DNA from: a virus
IMG/VR virus record: IMGVR_UViG_3300020439_000005
Location: 16,698-80,697 of that record
Direction: 5' to 3' (one strand)
Length of the DNA stretch: 64,000 bases
Below the pieces are notes generated by a model that was not told the DNA's origin, did not search any database, and saw only the letters and a program-made list of their open reading frames with translations. Below, piece by piece: positions 52,072-58,326 of the stretch (the first letter of the stretch is position 1; every line of letters begins with the position of its first letter). Both the position numbers and the translations under genes were made by a program.

Positions 52072-52094
52072 CGTAGGTCATTACATGACCTACG
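52072..52094 (+). promoter_or_regulatory. 9-bp inverted repeat over the start codon
   Basis: CGTAGGTCA and its exact complement TGACCTACG, separated by 5 nt that include the A of the ATG at 52085. It also covers the predicted transcription start, so it could be an operator or an RNA hairpin that limits translation. Confidence 0.6.
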
Positions 52095-52531
52095 GGACAT
52101 CAAACAACACGCGACAACCACGACTGACCGGCCACGCCATCGAGCGAGCCGGAATCCGGCTTAAGCCGGATGAATTGAAGCGGGCTTTAGCCGTCGCCTC
52201 AATCGAATGGGCTAAACTAGAAGCCCGAGGACATCGAGCCGGAGCAATCGTCTCACTTGACTTGAAGGGCATCCGTAGAACCGACAACTCCGGGTATGAG
52301 TCTAATGGCGACATGGTCGTCCTCATCATCGTTAACGGTTCAATCGTGACCGCATACCTTCGCCGCTCATCACAACCACTTGACGCTAATTGGCGAGCCG
52401 GTATCAACCGCCGACATAATGCAACCATCTCAAAGAAAGGCGTCGTATGGGGTCGAGGTACTGAGACCATCAAGACCCTCAATCAAAAGGCATGTGCTAA
52501 GGCTTCAAAGTACAACAAGAGGAGGTATTGA
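52085..52531 (+). CDS. Hypothetical protein, RelE/DUF4258-like
   Basis: A 148-aa protein. The N-terminal RLTGHAIERAGIRLKPDELK and central strand VVLIIVNGSIVTAYLRR resemble the BECR/DUF4258 toxin-like fold; the C-terminus is basic. The match is by eye and weak. It is the first gene of a three-gene rightward operon, with an inverted repeat over its start codon, an arrangement often seen in autoregulated genes. Confidence 0.65.
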   Translation: MTYGTSNNTRQPRLTGHAIERAGIRLKPDELKRALAVASIEWAKLEARGHRAGAIVSLDLKGIRRTDNSGYESNGDMVVLIIVNGSIVTAYLRRSSQPLDANWRAGINRRHNATISKKGVVWGRGTETIKTLNQKACAKASKYNKRRY

Positions 52532-52532
52532 A

Positions 52533-53060
52533 TTGAAAGGCACTTTCACTTTCACCATGGGCCTCCCTGCCGCCGGTAAATCGTCGGTTATCAAGGACGG
52601 ACGGGCAAAGGTAGACGGAGCGGTTCTCTTAGACTGTGACTCATTCAAAGAGGCTCATCCCGACTATGACCCTCATAATCCTCAAGCCCTTCATTCATGG
52701 TCGAAGGCTAAGGTCAAGGAGGCATTCAATGAGGCACTAGAGACCGGCGGTCAATTCGTTTACGACACAACCGGAACCAATGCGCCGAGAATGCTTAACG
52801 AAATGAACCGAGCAAAGGAGGCAGGGTTCAACGTCCGTCTAGTATTCGTCAAGGTCGACCTAGTGACTTCTATCGGACGCAATCACGACGCCTCAAGGGG
52901 TCGGGTTGTGCCTTTGCCGGTCATCATTGAGAAGGCCGACAAAGTGAACCGAGTATTCGACGAAATCCACCACGTCGCCCACGAAGTAGTAATTATCGAC
53001 AACTCAAGAGACAACACCTTGAACACACCATCGGCATACATGGAGGCTTTCACCCTATGA
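52533..53060 (+). CDS. P-loop kinase (zeta toxin/polynucleotide kinase-like)
   Basis: 175 aa. Walker A is TMGLPAAGKSS at residues 9-19, followed by LLDCDSFKEAHPDYDPH (substrate Asp), FVYDTTGTN near 78, then RNHDASRGRVVPLPVI (lid Arg). The order matches zeta-toxin-like or polynucleotide kinases. Start is TTG 52533, chosen for the AGGAGGT site 6 nt before it and because it follows the previous stop at once. The substrate is unknown. Confidence 0.8.
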   Translation: MKGTFTFTMGLPAAGKSSVIKDGRAKVDGAVLLDCDSFKEAHPDYDPHNPQALHSWSKAKVKEAFNEALETGGQFVYDTTGTNAPRMLNEMNRAKEAGFNVRLVFVKVDLVTSIGRNHDASRGRVVPLPVIIEKADKVNRVFDEIHHVAHEVVIIDNSRDNTLNTPSAYMEAFTL

Positions 53061-53239
53061 GTACCAATAGAAGCGTTCTGAGGGCTTCTAATAGGTTCAG
53101 AGGCTCAAAGGTACCTCCGACCTATACGGTGGCCTGTATGGTATCTCTAAACGCCCAAAAACGGCATAGGCTCGCAGTACCACGGTTTTACGGAATCCGA
53201 GCCGAGGCACCCGAGACAGCCCGAAGGGGCACCCCTTGA
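53057..53239 (+). CDS. Small basic hypothetical protein
   Basis: A 60-aa basic protein whose ATG overlaps the kinase stop (ATGA). No domain is visible. Coding status rests on the overlap and the open frame; it could be spurious. Confidence 0.45.
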   Translation: MSTNRSVLRASNRFRGSKVPPTYTVACMVSLNAQKRHRLAVPRFYGIRAEAPETARRGTP

Positions 53240-53270
53240 CCCCGTGAAGATTTGCACAGGATTTGCAGGG

Positions 53271-53350
53271 TATCGAGCAACTATCGAGTAAATGTGTGCC
53301 CCGCTCGAATACTATCGAGTAAATGTGCAGTCGGCTCGAACACTAATGGC
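53271..53350. repeat. TATCGAG direct repeats, left of the island
   Basis: Two 31-bp direct repeats begin at 53282 and 53313 (TATCGAGTAAATGTG, 6 variable bases, GCTCGAA, 1 variable base, AC), preceded by a partial unit TATCGAGCAA at 53271. The unit core recurs at 57.65-57.74 kb. Confidence 0.85.
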
Positions 53351-53441
53351 TAAGTGCATACGTGTTCGATAAGTGCCTCCTTAGTTGGGTGCTTGGTGTC
53401 GCAACAGTAGCAGACGAAAGGTCGACTCCTCATTACTAGCC

Positions 53442-53573
53442 CTAGCAATTCGCAACCCTCCATGCTACGGGGTACCCGTCGTCACCGTCGGCGGTAAACA
53501 TGAACCCCGACCATGTGTCGAAGTCCACGATGTCGACTCGTACAGTCCTACACCACTTCGGTTCGTATTCCAT
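53442..53573 (-). CDS. Mini hypothetical protein (43 aa)
   Basis: Read directly: 43 aa, MEYEPKWCRTVRV onward, with acidic and aromatic residues and two Cys far apart. It begins 2 nt after the stop of the mini zinc protein, so it is the third gene of a small operon. A longer frame to 53636 is open but would overlap that gene. Confidence 0.5.
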   Translation of the reverse strand: MEYEPKWCRTVRVDIVDFDTWSGFMFTADGDDGYPVAWRVANC

Positions 53574-53575
53574 TC

Positions 53576-53740
53576 TCAGACCAACCCCTGTCCCGTAGCC
53601 ATAGCAAAGCGAGCGGCTAAGACTTGCACGTGGCAACCCTCACAGGCTCGCCCCTCGGCTAAAGGTTGGGCGTTGTGACCGTAAGGCCACCCGTGTTCGT
53701 TCGATGTTATTTCACCATTACAAAGTACACATGTTAACAT
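53576..53740 (-). CDS. Mini zinc-ribbon protein (54 aa)
   Basis: Read directly: 54 aa with CVLC at residues 4-7 and CEGC at 33-36 plus His at 16, 22 and 37. A strong AGGAGGT lies about 7 nt before ATG. It is second in the small operon. Treble-clef or zinc-ribbon fold expected; target unknown. Confidence 0.7.
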   Translation of the reverse strand: MLTCVLCNGEITSNEHGWPYGHNAQPLAEGRACEGCHVQVLAARFAMATGQGLV

Positions 53741-53767
53741 GATATTACCTCCTATCAGACCTAGGGG

Positions 53768-53899
53768 TCATTTCACCCCGAAAGGTGGTCCACCTGTTAG
53801 ATGAACATACATATTGATGATTTGAACCTTAGCGTGATGTAATTCGGTCACAGGTCCATAAGGTGCGCTCGGTAGTCGGTTGTAGCGTTGTGGTAGCAT
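53768..53899 (-). CDS. Mini hypothetical protein (43 aa)
   Basis: Read directly: 43 aa, MLPQRYNRLPSAPYG onward. GGAGGAG lies 6 nt before ATG and a TATATAA box about 42 nt before it, so this is a leadered transcript, like the island genes that follow. Function unknown. Confidence 0.6.
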   Translation of the reverse strand: MLPQRYNRLPSAPYGPVTELHHAKVQIINMYVHLTGGPPFGVK

Positions 53900-53962
53900 A
53901 GTGTCTCCTCCAATCTGTCCTAGGTGGGTTCCTGTTATATACCTTCCGAGTTATAGGTCTCC

Positions 53963-54385
53963 TCAGTATGTACTAGGATGCCTCCATTGTGCCCTGCGCT
54001 CGTCCTCTAAGCGGTCAGCCTCGCCGAAGGCTCTAACCTTCGCAAGCATTTCCGTACGTGCCTCATTAGAGACGCAGTTAACCCCGAAAACCGGAGTGTC
54101 CCTGTCGTCAGCGTGAGCGTCAGCAAGTCGGCAAGGCTCGCAGATTCTAACTGTAATATTCTTGAAGACGTTGTGCTGAGGCATTACTTCTCGGATGAGG
54201 GCTTCAACTTCTTCGGAAGTCGATGGCTTGTTTGATGTTGCGCCATAGCGAGCCATTTCATACGAAGTGCGGGCGGTGGTCTCAATTGAGAATTGATGTA
54301 GCATTAAGTCGATGTTGAGCATATTTGCAGGTGCGTCCGGTGCGTCGCAGTAGTCGCAGGGGTAGGTGGTCGGGAGTTGCGTCAT
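53963..54385 (-). CDS. Island protein with paired CxxC
   Basis: A 140-aa protein. CDYC near residue 10 and CEPC near 85 form a possible zinc site, and the C-terminus is charged helix (RLEDERRAQWRH). It is a single-gene unit with a TTTAATAGG box about 29 nt upstream and a divergent rightward promoter element beyond. Function unknown; proximity to ArdC suggests a counter-defence role. Confidence 0.7.
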   Translation of the reverse strand: MTQLPTTYPCDYCDAPDAPANMLNIDLMLHQFSIETTARTSYEMARYGATSNKPSTSEEVEALIREVMPQHNVFKNITVRICEPCRLADAHADDRDTPVFGVNCVSNEARTEMLAKVRAFGEADRLEDERRAQWRHPSTY

Positions 54386-54455
54386 GGTTGGTCGTAGGCG
54401 TTCCCCCTATTAAAGATTCTGATAGGTTCGGTTTCACAAAACGGAAACACCCTAA
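54386..54455. promoter_or_regulatory. Divergent promoter region, cassette 1
   Basis: On the minus strand it holds the sequence CTATCAGAATCTTTAATAGG for the gene at 54385. A nearly identical stretch (CTATCAGAATGTTTATATCC) occurs near 57.5 kb. A CACAAAAC also occurs here on the plus strand, but not at class A spacing. Confidence 0.5.
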
Positions 54456-54497
54456 AAGCGAAAGATTATATACCCCCATCCCTTAGCATCACGTGTC
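54456..54497 (+). promoter_or_regulatory. Rightward BRE/TATA element, copy 1
   Basis: AGCGAAAGATTATATACCCC, then CATCCCTTAG and CACGTGTCGCT. GCGAAAG fits an archaeal BRE and ATTATATA a TATA box. Four related copies follow at 55.1, 56.3, 57.4 and 57.6 kb. Confidence 0.6.
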
Positions 54498-54524
54498 GCT
54501 GGCCTCGGCGAGCCGACCTCGGAC

Positions 54525-54570
54525 AAAAAAATGGTCGGACGCCCGTTGACTCGTCAGCCAACGGACGCCC
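54525..54570 (-). terminator. Leftward terminator, hairpin with T7
   Basis: On the minus strand GGGCGTCCGTTG pairs fully (with G-U pairs) with CAACGGGCGTCC, followed by GACCA and TTTTTTT. Confidence 0.65.
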
Positions 54571-54656
54571 ATTTTATCCCCTACTATTTTCACTCCCATG
54601 GGGAGCGGACGCTCTTAACGTCGGGTTTTCAAGGATAGTTGGAAAGTCAAATGGTC

Positions 54657-54690
54657 GGACGCCCGTCAGCCCGAAGGCCAACGGACGCCC
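54657..54690 (-). terminator. Leftward hairpin with UUCG loop
   Basis: On the minus strand a 15-bp stem, including G-U pairs, is closed by C(UUCG)G. It repeats the hairpin at 54537-54570 and starts 14 nt after the stop at 54705. The G-U pairs are possible only in leftward RNA. Confidence 0.6.
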
Positions 54691-54704
54691 TTACGTCCAC
54701 CTAC

Positions 54705-55064
54705 TCAGTAGGTGTCGCGGCTTTGGGTCACACCGGTTGTTCCGGTGAAGTCGACCTCAAGTTCGCCGTAGCATGATTGTGCCCTAAAGCGACTGAACAA
54801 CGAGTCAAAGACTACACCGCTCAAGTCGTCTGCCCTAGTCCAAAAACCAACAGGGGTATTGTTTTGGGTGGACGAACCACGTACGGTTGATACGCCATAG
54901 TCAGCAGGGTCAACGTCGACCCTCACTGCCATGCACCCGCAACCCTGCCCGGTGCGGGAGAATGCGTCGGTGAGGGCTTGGTGCCCCACCGCCATAAGTG
55001 CGTTCACGTACGCACTCTCGTTGTCGGTCGTTGCTCTTAGTCTCGGGTTTCCATAGTCGGTCAT
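54705..55064 (-). CDS. Island hypothetical protein
   Basis: 119 aa from the ATG at 55064, chosen for GGAGG about 9 nt upstream and a CTTTATACC box about 43 nt upstream. No domain recognised; GCGCMAVRVDVDPADYG lies mid-protein. Single-gene unit with its own terminator. A candidate counter-defence gene by location. Confidence 0.7.
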   Translation of the reverse strand: MTDYGNPRLRATTDNESAYVNALMAVGHQALTDAFSRTGQGCGCMAVRVDVDPADYGVSTVRGSSTQNNTPVGFWTRADDLSGVVFDSLFSRFRAQSCYGELEVDFTGTTGVTQSRDTY

Positions 55065-55133
55065 ATTGGTTGCCTCCAAACTGTCCGAGGGGGGTTGTAG
55101 GTATAAAGGTATGGTTCACAAAGGTTGAGAGTA

Positions 55134-55182
55134 ATATAACCAAAAGATTATATACCTACATCCCTTCGTAGACACGTGCCGC
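55134..55182 (+). promoter_or_regulatory. Rightward BRE/TATA element, copy 2
   Basis: ATATAACCAAAAGATTATATACC, read in two parts, then CATCCCTTCGTAGA and CACGTGCCGCT. It faces the 3' end of the ArdC-like gene. Confidence 0.6.
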
Positions 55183-55208
55183 TACCGCCCCCGCCGAGGG
55201 TCGGCGAT

Positions 55209-55244
55209 AAAAAAGGGGGACTGAGAGCCTAAGCCCTCAGCCCC
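55209..55244 (-). terminator. Leftward terminator of ardC-like gene
   Basis: On the minus strand GGGGCTGAG pairs with CTCAG and CCCC (one bulged base), followed by TTTTTT. It starts 8 nt after the gene's stop. Confidence 0.7.
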
Positions 55245-55251
55245 GTTGCGT

Positions 55252-56244
55252 TCAATGCTCCGTGGTGATACCCTCAAGGGCTTCCATGGTGGCACCGTCC
55301 GTAGTGGTCGCTCCGTCGTGGCTCTCAGGGCGTCCCCCTATAACCCATGAGGCCGCCGCACTAGAGCGAGTCAAGGCTCTGAGAATGGCCTTTCTAGCCT
55401 CCTTCTGAGGCGTCCTAGAAGCCCACCCTGCTAAGTAAGCCGCCGAGCGGTTCATGTTGCTCTCGTAGCCTAGAACCCCACATGCGGCCACGCTAGACAA
55501 TTCAGCGATTAACTCCTCAACTGCATAGTCACCGTCTCGGGCTGAGTAGCCTCCTAGAGGTCTCGCTAGCCTTAGAGGGTGGCCGGTTGCATGACTCGCT
55601 TCGTGAAGTAGTACGCATGCGTAGTCGTCGATTGATTCCCATGCGGTCATGGGTGGCATGGTGATTGTGTCGGTTGAAGGCGTGTAGTACGCCGCCATGC
55701 CGTCAACGATTCGGACGCCGTCAAGGTTGGACTGTACGACGCTCCATAGGTCGGATGCGTCGACCGGGTCTCTCTCCTCAACTCCGAGTCTGTCTAAAGC
55801 CCACTTTGCCGGAATGTTTGTGTTCTCGATATTCCAAACCGGATAACTTCGGAACCCTTGAGCGAAGCGGTCGGGTGCTTCGTCGTCGTCCTTCTCAGTT
55901 TTCTTGATTTTGTACATGATAGGACGGAAATGATAGGTGTCCGCTTTGCCGCCCTTCTTGAAGGCGAATAGGTCTTCGCCGTCGTTCTCGTTATTGTACT
56001 GCTCCATGAGTTTCTTAGCCTGTCCGCTAGCGACAAACAGAGGACTTGAGTATTCTCCTCTCTGCATGGCTAGGATTGACGCCCAAACATTGAGTCCGCT
56101 AAATGCGTTCCCGGTGTGGGCGTTGGTGGGTGTAAACAAGCCGTTCCATGGCTTGACCCATTCCGGCATATTTCCGCTTTGGATAATGCTCAGAACCTCG
56201 TCTGCAATTTCGTTCATTTGGTCAGTTGTTTTTGTGTGCTTCAC
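55252..56244 (-). CDS. ArdC-like antirestriction protein
   Basis: A 330-aa protein. The N-terminal ArdC/DUF1738 domain shows EWVKPWNGLFTPTN near residue 28, SGLNVWASIL near 50 and FVASGQAKKL near 72. The C-terminal zincin-like domain has CVLLHEASHATGH near 213 and YAVEELIAEL near 240. ArdC proteins bind single-stranded DNA and block restriction of incoming DNA. Start is GTG with GGAGGAG before it and a CCTTTAAGTACC box about 50 nt upstream. Single gene with its own terminator. Confidence 0.85.
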   Translation of the reverse strand: MKHTKTTDQMNEIADEVLSIIQSGNMPEWVKPWNGLFTPTNAHTGNAFSGLNVWASILAMQRGEYSSPLFVASGQAKKLMEQYNNENDGEDLFAFKKGGKADTYHFRPIMYKIKKTEKDDDEAPDRFAQGFRSYPVWNIENTNIPAKWALDRLGVEERDPVDASDLWSVVQSNLDGVRIVDGMAAYYTPSTDTITMPPMTAWESIDDYACVLLHEASHATGHPLRLARPLGGYSARDGDYAVEELIAELSSVAACGVLGYESNMNRSAAYLAGWASRTPQKEARKAILRALTRSSAAASWVIGGRPESHDGATTTDGATMEALEGITTEH

Positions 56245-56320
56245 GTTGTCTCCTCCTTGAATACATACTGAGCGAAGGGGCTTAGGTACTTAAAGGGTCG
56301 CATGCTCAAAGTCTCAAAGT

Positions 56321-56350
56321 CATATAAGCGAAAGACTATATACCTCCTGT
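56321..56350 (+). promoter_or_regulatory. Rightward BRE/TATA element, copy 3
   Basis: CATATAAGCGAAAGACTATATACC, read in two parts; it lacks the CACGTG box of the other copies. It faces the 3' end of the gene at 56513-57034. Confidence 0.55.
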
Positions 56351-56395
56351 GGTACGTTGAGTATGATTAGGCGTCGCCGATGTGGGGTCGGGATG

Positions 56396-56488
56396 AAAAA
56401 AATCGGCTGAATGTGTGGAGGGTCGGAGACCAACCCGACCCCCCGATGGAGGCCACACCGGAAGTCACCCGAAGGCGTCCCGGTGTGG
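56396..56488 (-). terminator. Double hairpin terminator with T7
   Basis: On the minus strand CCACACCG pairs with CGGTGTGG (56453-56488, inner UUCG loop), then GGGTCGG with CCGACCC (56420-56441), then TTTTTTT at 56396-56402. It begins 24 nt after the stop at 56513. Confidence 0.65.
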
Positions 56489-56512
56489 TTTACGATAGTC
56501 TGAATGCCCGAC

Positions 56513-57034
56513 TCAGTCGAAGCGGACGGGCGCGGAGACCGTCCTCTCTGATACTCGGCGCATGTCTGCGAGAACCTGTTGACCGTTGGCTAGTGCCTCG
56601 GGGCTTAGGTTGATTGCGTCCATGATTGCCTGTCCGACTTCGTCGGATGAAGCACCGTCAACGCCGGATTGAATGGCGTCAAGGACTGCGTCTCGTACTG
56701 TGCCTCTGAACATACCTAGAAGGGATGCTGATAGAAGCATGGCGACCGATGTCGGGAACGCCATAGTTTGACTGCGGGTGTAGGATGCTCCAACGATTAG
56801 GTCGCCCTCAAAGGTCGCCGTGTCGCCGGTAGCGTTGTTAGTGACGGTGAAAGAAGTCTCGGTCACAGAGTCCTCCCCGAATGCCTCTCTAGCCTCTGCG
56901 ATTGTGTCGCCTAGGTTAGAGCGGATTACCGCTCCTAGCCCCGCAAAGGGGAACGCGGTCTCAACAGAGCCGGTCGCTCTGTCGATGACTACGTCAGTCG
57001 TCGTTATGCTTTCTGATTCAATGCTTGAAGTCAT
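56513..57034 (-). CDS. Island hypothetical protein
   Basis: A 173-aa protein with a Ser/Thr-rich N-terminus, beta-rich middle (TSFTVTNNATGDTATFEGDL), one moderately hydrophobic helix (PTSVAMLLSASLLGMF) and an amphipathic helical end. It has GGAGG about 11 nt before ATG and a CCTTTAAGTGTGG box about 44 nt upstream. Function unknown; single-gene unit beside the ArdC-like gene. Confidence 0.7.
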   Translation of the reverse strand: MTSSIESESITTTDVVIDRATGSVETAFPFAGLGAVIRSNLGDTIAEAREAFGEDSVTETSFTVTNNATGDTATFEGDLIVGASYTRSQTMAFPTSVAMLLSASLLGMFRGTVRDAVLDAIQSGVDGASSDEVGQAIMDAINLSPEALANGQQVLADMRRVSERTVSAPVRFD

Positions 57035-57122
57035 TTCTTACTGCCTCCGAACCTACCGAACAAGACTCCACACTTAAAGGTTTGCTTTCACCAAACTCGC
57101 TAGGCATATATCTAGTAGGGGC

Positions 57123-57314
57123 CTAAGCCCCCACATTTTCGTCCTCAACGAGTACGAAGCCCCCCATGTCGATGACGTTTTGACTAACCATTCGTAGGTC
57201 CGGCGTCAGATGGGACACACTCCAATGGTCGGTGTTCATTCTGTAAAGGAGGCCGTCTATTCTAACATAGATAGCCTCTAGGTTTATGTTTAGGTCATGG
57301 TAGTTTGTGGTCAT
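57123..57314 (-). CDS. Small island protein (63 aa)
   Basis: 63 aa from the ATG at 57314 (MTTNYHDLNINLEAI). An acidic, compact alpha/beta protein without Cys. GGAGGG lies 10 nt before ATG and a TTTAAGTG box about 45 nt upstream. The same frame is open to 57581, but that part covers the promoter region. Its end overlaps a small GC hairpin (GGGGC, 4-nt loop, GCCCC). Small acidic proteins are typical of DNA-mimic inhibitors, so it is worth testing. Confidence 0.65.
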   Translation of the reverse strand: MTTNYHDLNINLEAIYVRIDGLLYRMNTDHWSVSHLTPDLRMVSQNVIDMGGFVLVEDENVGA

Positions 57315-57391
57315 TTTTCTATACCCTCCGGTGCAGTCGAACGAAGGCGTACACTTAAACCTTTGCATTCTCAAAGGTTTAGATAGATATA

Positions 57392-57436
57392 GTGTAAAGA
57401 CTATAAACCCCCATCTCATCGTAGACACGTGCCGCT
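57392..57436 (+). promoter_or_regulatory. Rightward BRE/TATA element, copy 4
   Basis: GTAAAGACTATAAACCCC, then CATCTCATCGTAGA and CACGTGCCGCT; closely matches copy 2 downstream of the TATA box. Confidence 0.6.
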
Positions 57437-57540
57437 TACGATGCGAGCCGCCGAGCGGGTCGAGATTTTGACGGCCACCTCCCGCCCCTCCTCCACGGTT
57501 AGCCATTGGATATAAACATTCTGATAGTTTGTGCATCTGA
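57437..57540 (-). other. Empty cassette: promoter without a gene
   Basis: Leftward from copy 5 there is a TATA box (GTTTATATCC) and GGAGG-rich sequence as in other cassettes, but the next conserved element (copy 4) follows within about 100 nt, leaving no room for a gene. Confidence 0.4.
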
Positions 57541-57552
57541 TAGTTTACAATC

Positions 57553-57600
57553 AATATAACCAAAAGACTATAAACCCGCATCTCCTCATAGACACGACTA
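57553..57600 (+). promoter_or_regulatory. Rightward BRE/TATA element, copy 5
   Basis: ATATAACCAAAAGACTATAA, then CCCGCATCTCCTCATAGACACG. Upstream bases are identical to copy 2. A TGCGGGC...GCCCGCA hairpin (57607-57634) followed by AAAAA lies just downstream. Confidence 0.6.
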
Positions 57601-57634
57601 CTACTACTGCGGGCGGGGGTGGGTAGGTGCCCGC

Positions 57635-57755
57635 AAAAATGTGGAAAAAATGTGGAAAGTATCGGCTAAGTATCGAGCAAATGTGGAGAAAATGTACAAA
57701 GTATCGGCTAAGTATCGAGCAAATGAGCAGTTTTAATCGGAAGTATCGACTAAAT
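57635..57755. repeat. TATCGAG direct repeats, right of the island
   Basis: Two 42-bp-spaced copies of GTATCGGCTAAGTATCGAGC followed by AAATG begin at 57659 and 57701, with AAATGTGG units between and a partial TATCGACTAAAT at 57744. The core TATCGAGYAAATG is shared with the repeats at 53.28 kb. Confidence 0.85.
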
Positions 57756-58299
57756 CTTCATCGTCTTCGACTATTGCTTCGATTTCGATTATCTCTTTCT
57801 GCAAGACTTCCCTCATCTGCTCCAACGGGTCGTAGCCTATGTTGACTACTACCTGCGGCTTGGCGTCCTGTGCCCCGCTCATCTTGTCTAGTCCGTCCTG
57901 TTGTTTGATTAGACCACCGACCATGAACGACACTTGACCCAACTTGCTGACTGTGTCTGCCTGTTCCTCTGCTTTGATGATGAGACGCTCCATTCTCTCT
58001 AAACTACGGCGACGCCTAGCATAGGAATCCAACCTAAGCCAATCCGTATCATCGAGTTCTGCTTTCATCACAACCATTTCTCTCATGTTTTCCGCTAAAG
58101 CCGAAGCATCGGACATAAGGGAAGCCCACTCATCGGGGTCGAGTCTCCTCTCCAAACTCGCATCTGAGACTTTTCTTCGTATCTCGGATGGTCGCAAACC
58201 ACGGACTAGCAATTGTGCCGTCCAACGGACTAGCGGGTCATGTTCTCTTTCAGCCGGTAGGGTCTCTCCATCCCACTCGTCCAAATTGTCTTCTTCCAT
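57733..58299 (-). CDS. Possible terminase small subunit
   Basis: 188 aa from the ATG at 58299. The N-terminal LLVRGLRPSEIRRKVSD looks like a helix-turn-helix, the middle is a long coiled coil (RRRSLERMERLIIKAEEQAD), and the end is acidic. HTH plus oligomerising coil plus acidic tail is the plan of small terminase subunits, and none is present next to terL. A GTGAAAAATC late-type box lies about 31 nt upstream. The call is tentative; a helical regulator is the alternative. Confidence 0.5.
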   Translation of the reverse strand: MEEDNLDEWDGETLPAEREHDPLVRWTAQLLVRGLRPSEIRRKVSDASLERRLDPDEWASLMSDASALAENMREMVVMKAELDDTDWLRLDSYARRRRSLERMERLIIKAEEQADTVSKLGQVSFMVGGLIKQQDGLDKMSGAQDAKPQVVVNIGYDPLEQMREVLQKEIIEIEAIVEDDEDLVDTSD

Positions 58300-58326
58300 A
58301 CCCAAAGAATAGTTCGGTGAGATTTT

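Noticed and set aside
53271-53350. CRISPR-like array
   Set aside because: Only two full 31-bp units with a 6-base variable part; no spacers of normal size and no cas genes.
57315-57581. N-terminal extension of the 63-aa island protein
   Set aside because: The extension would read through conserved promoter elements; the GGAGGG site before the ATG at 57314 marks the real start.
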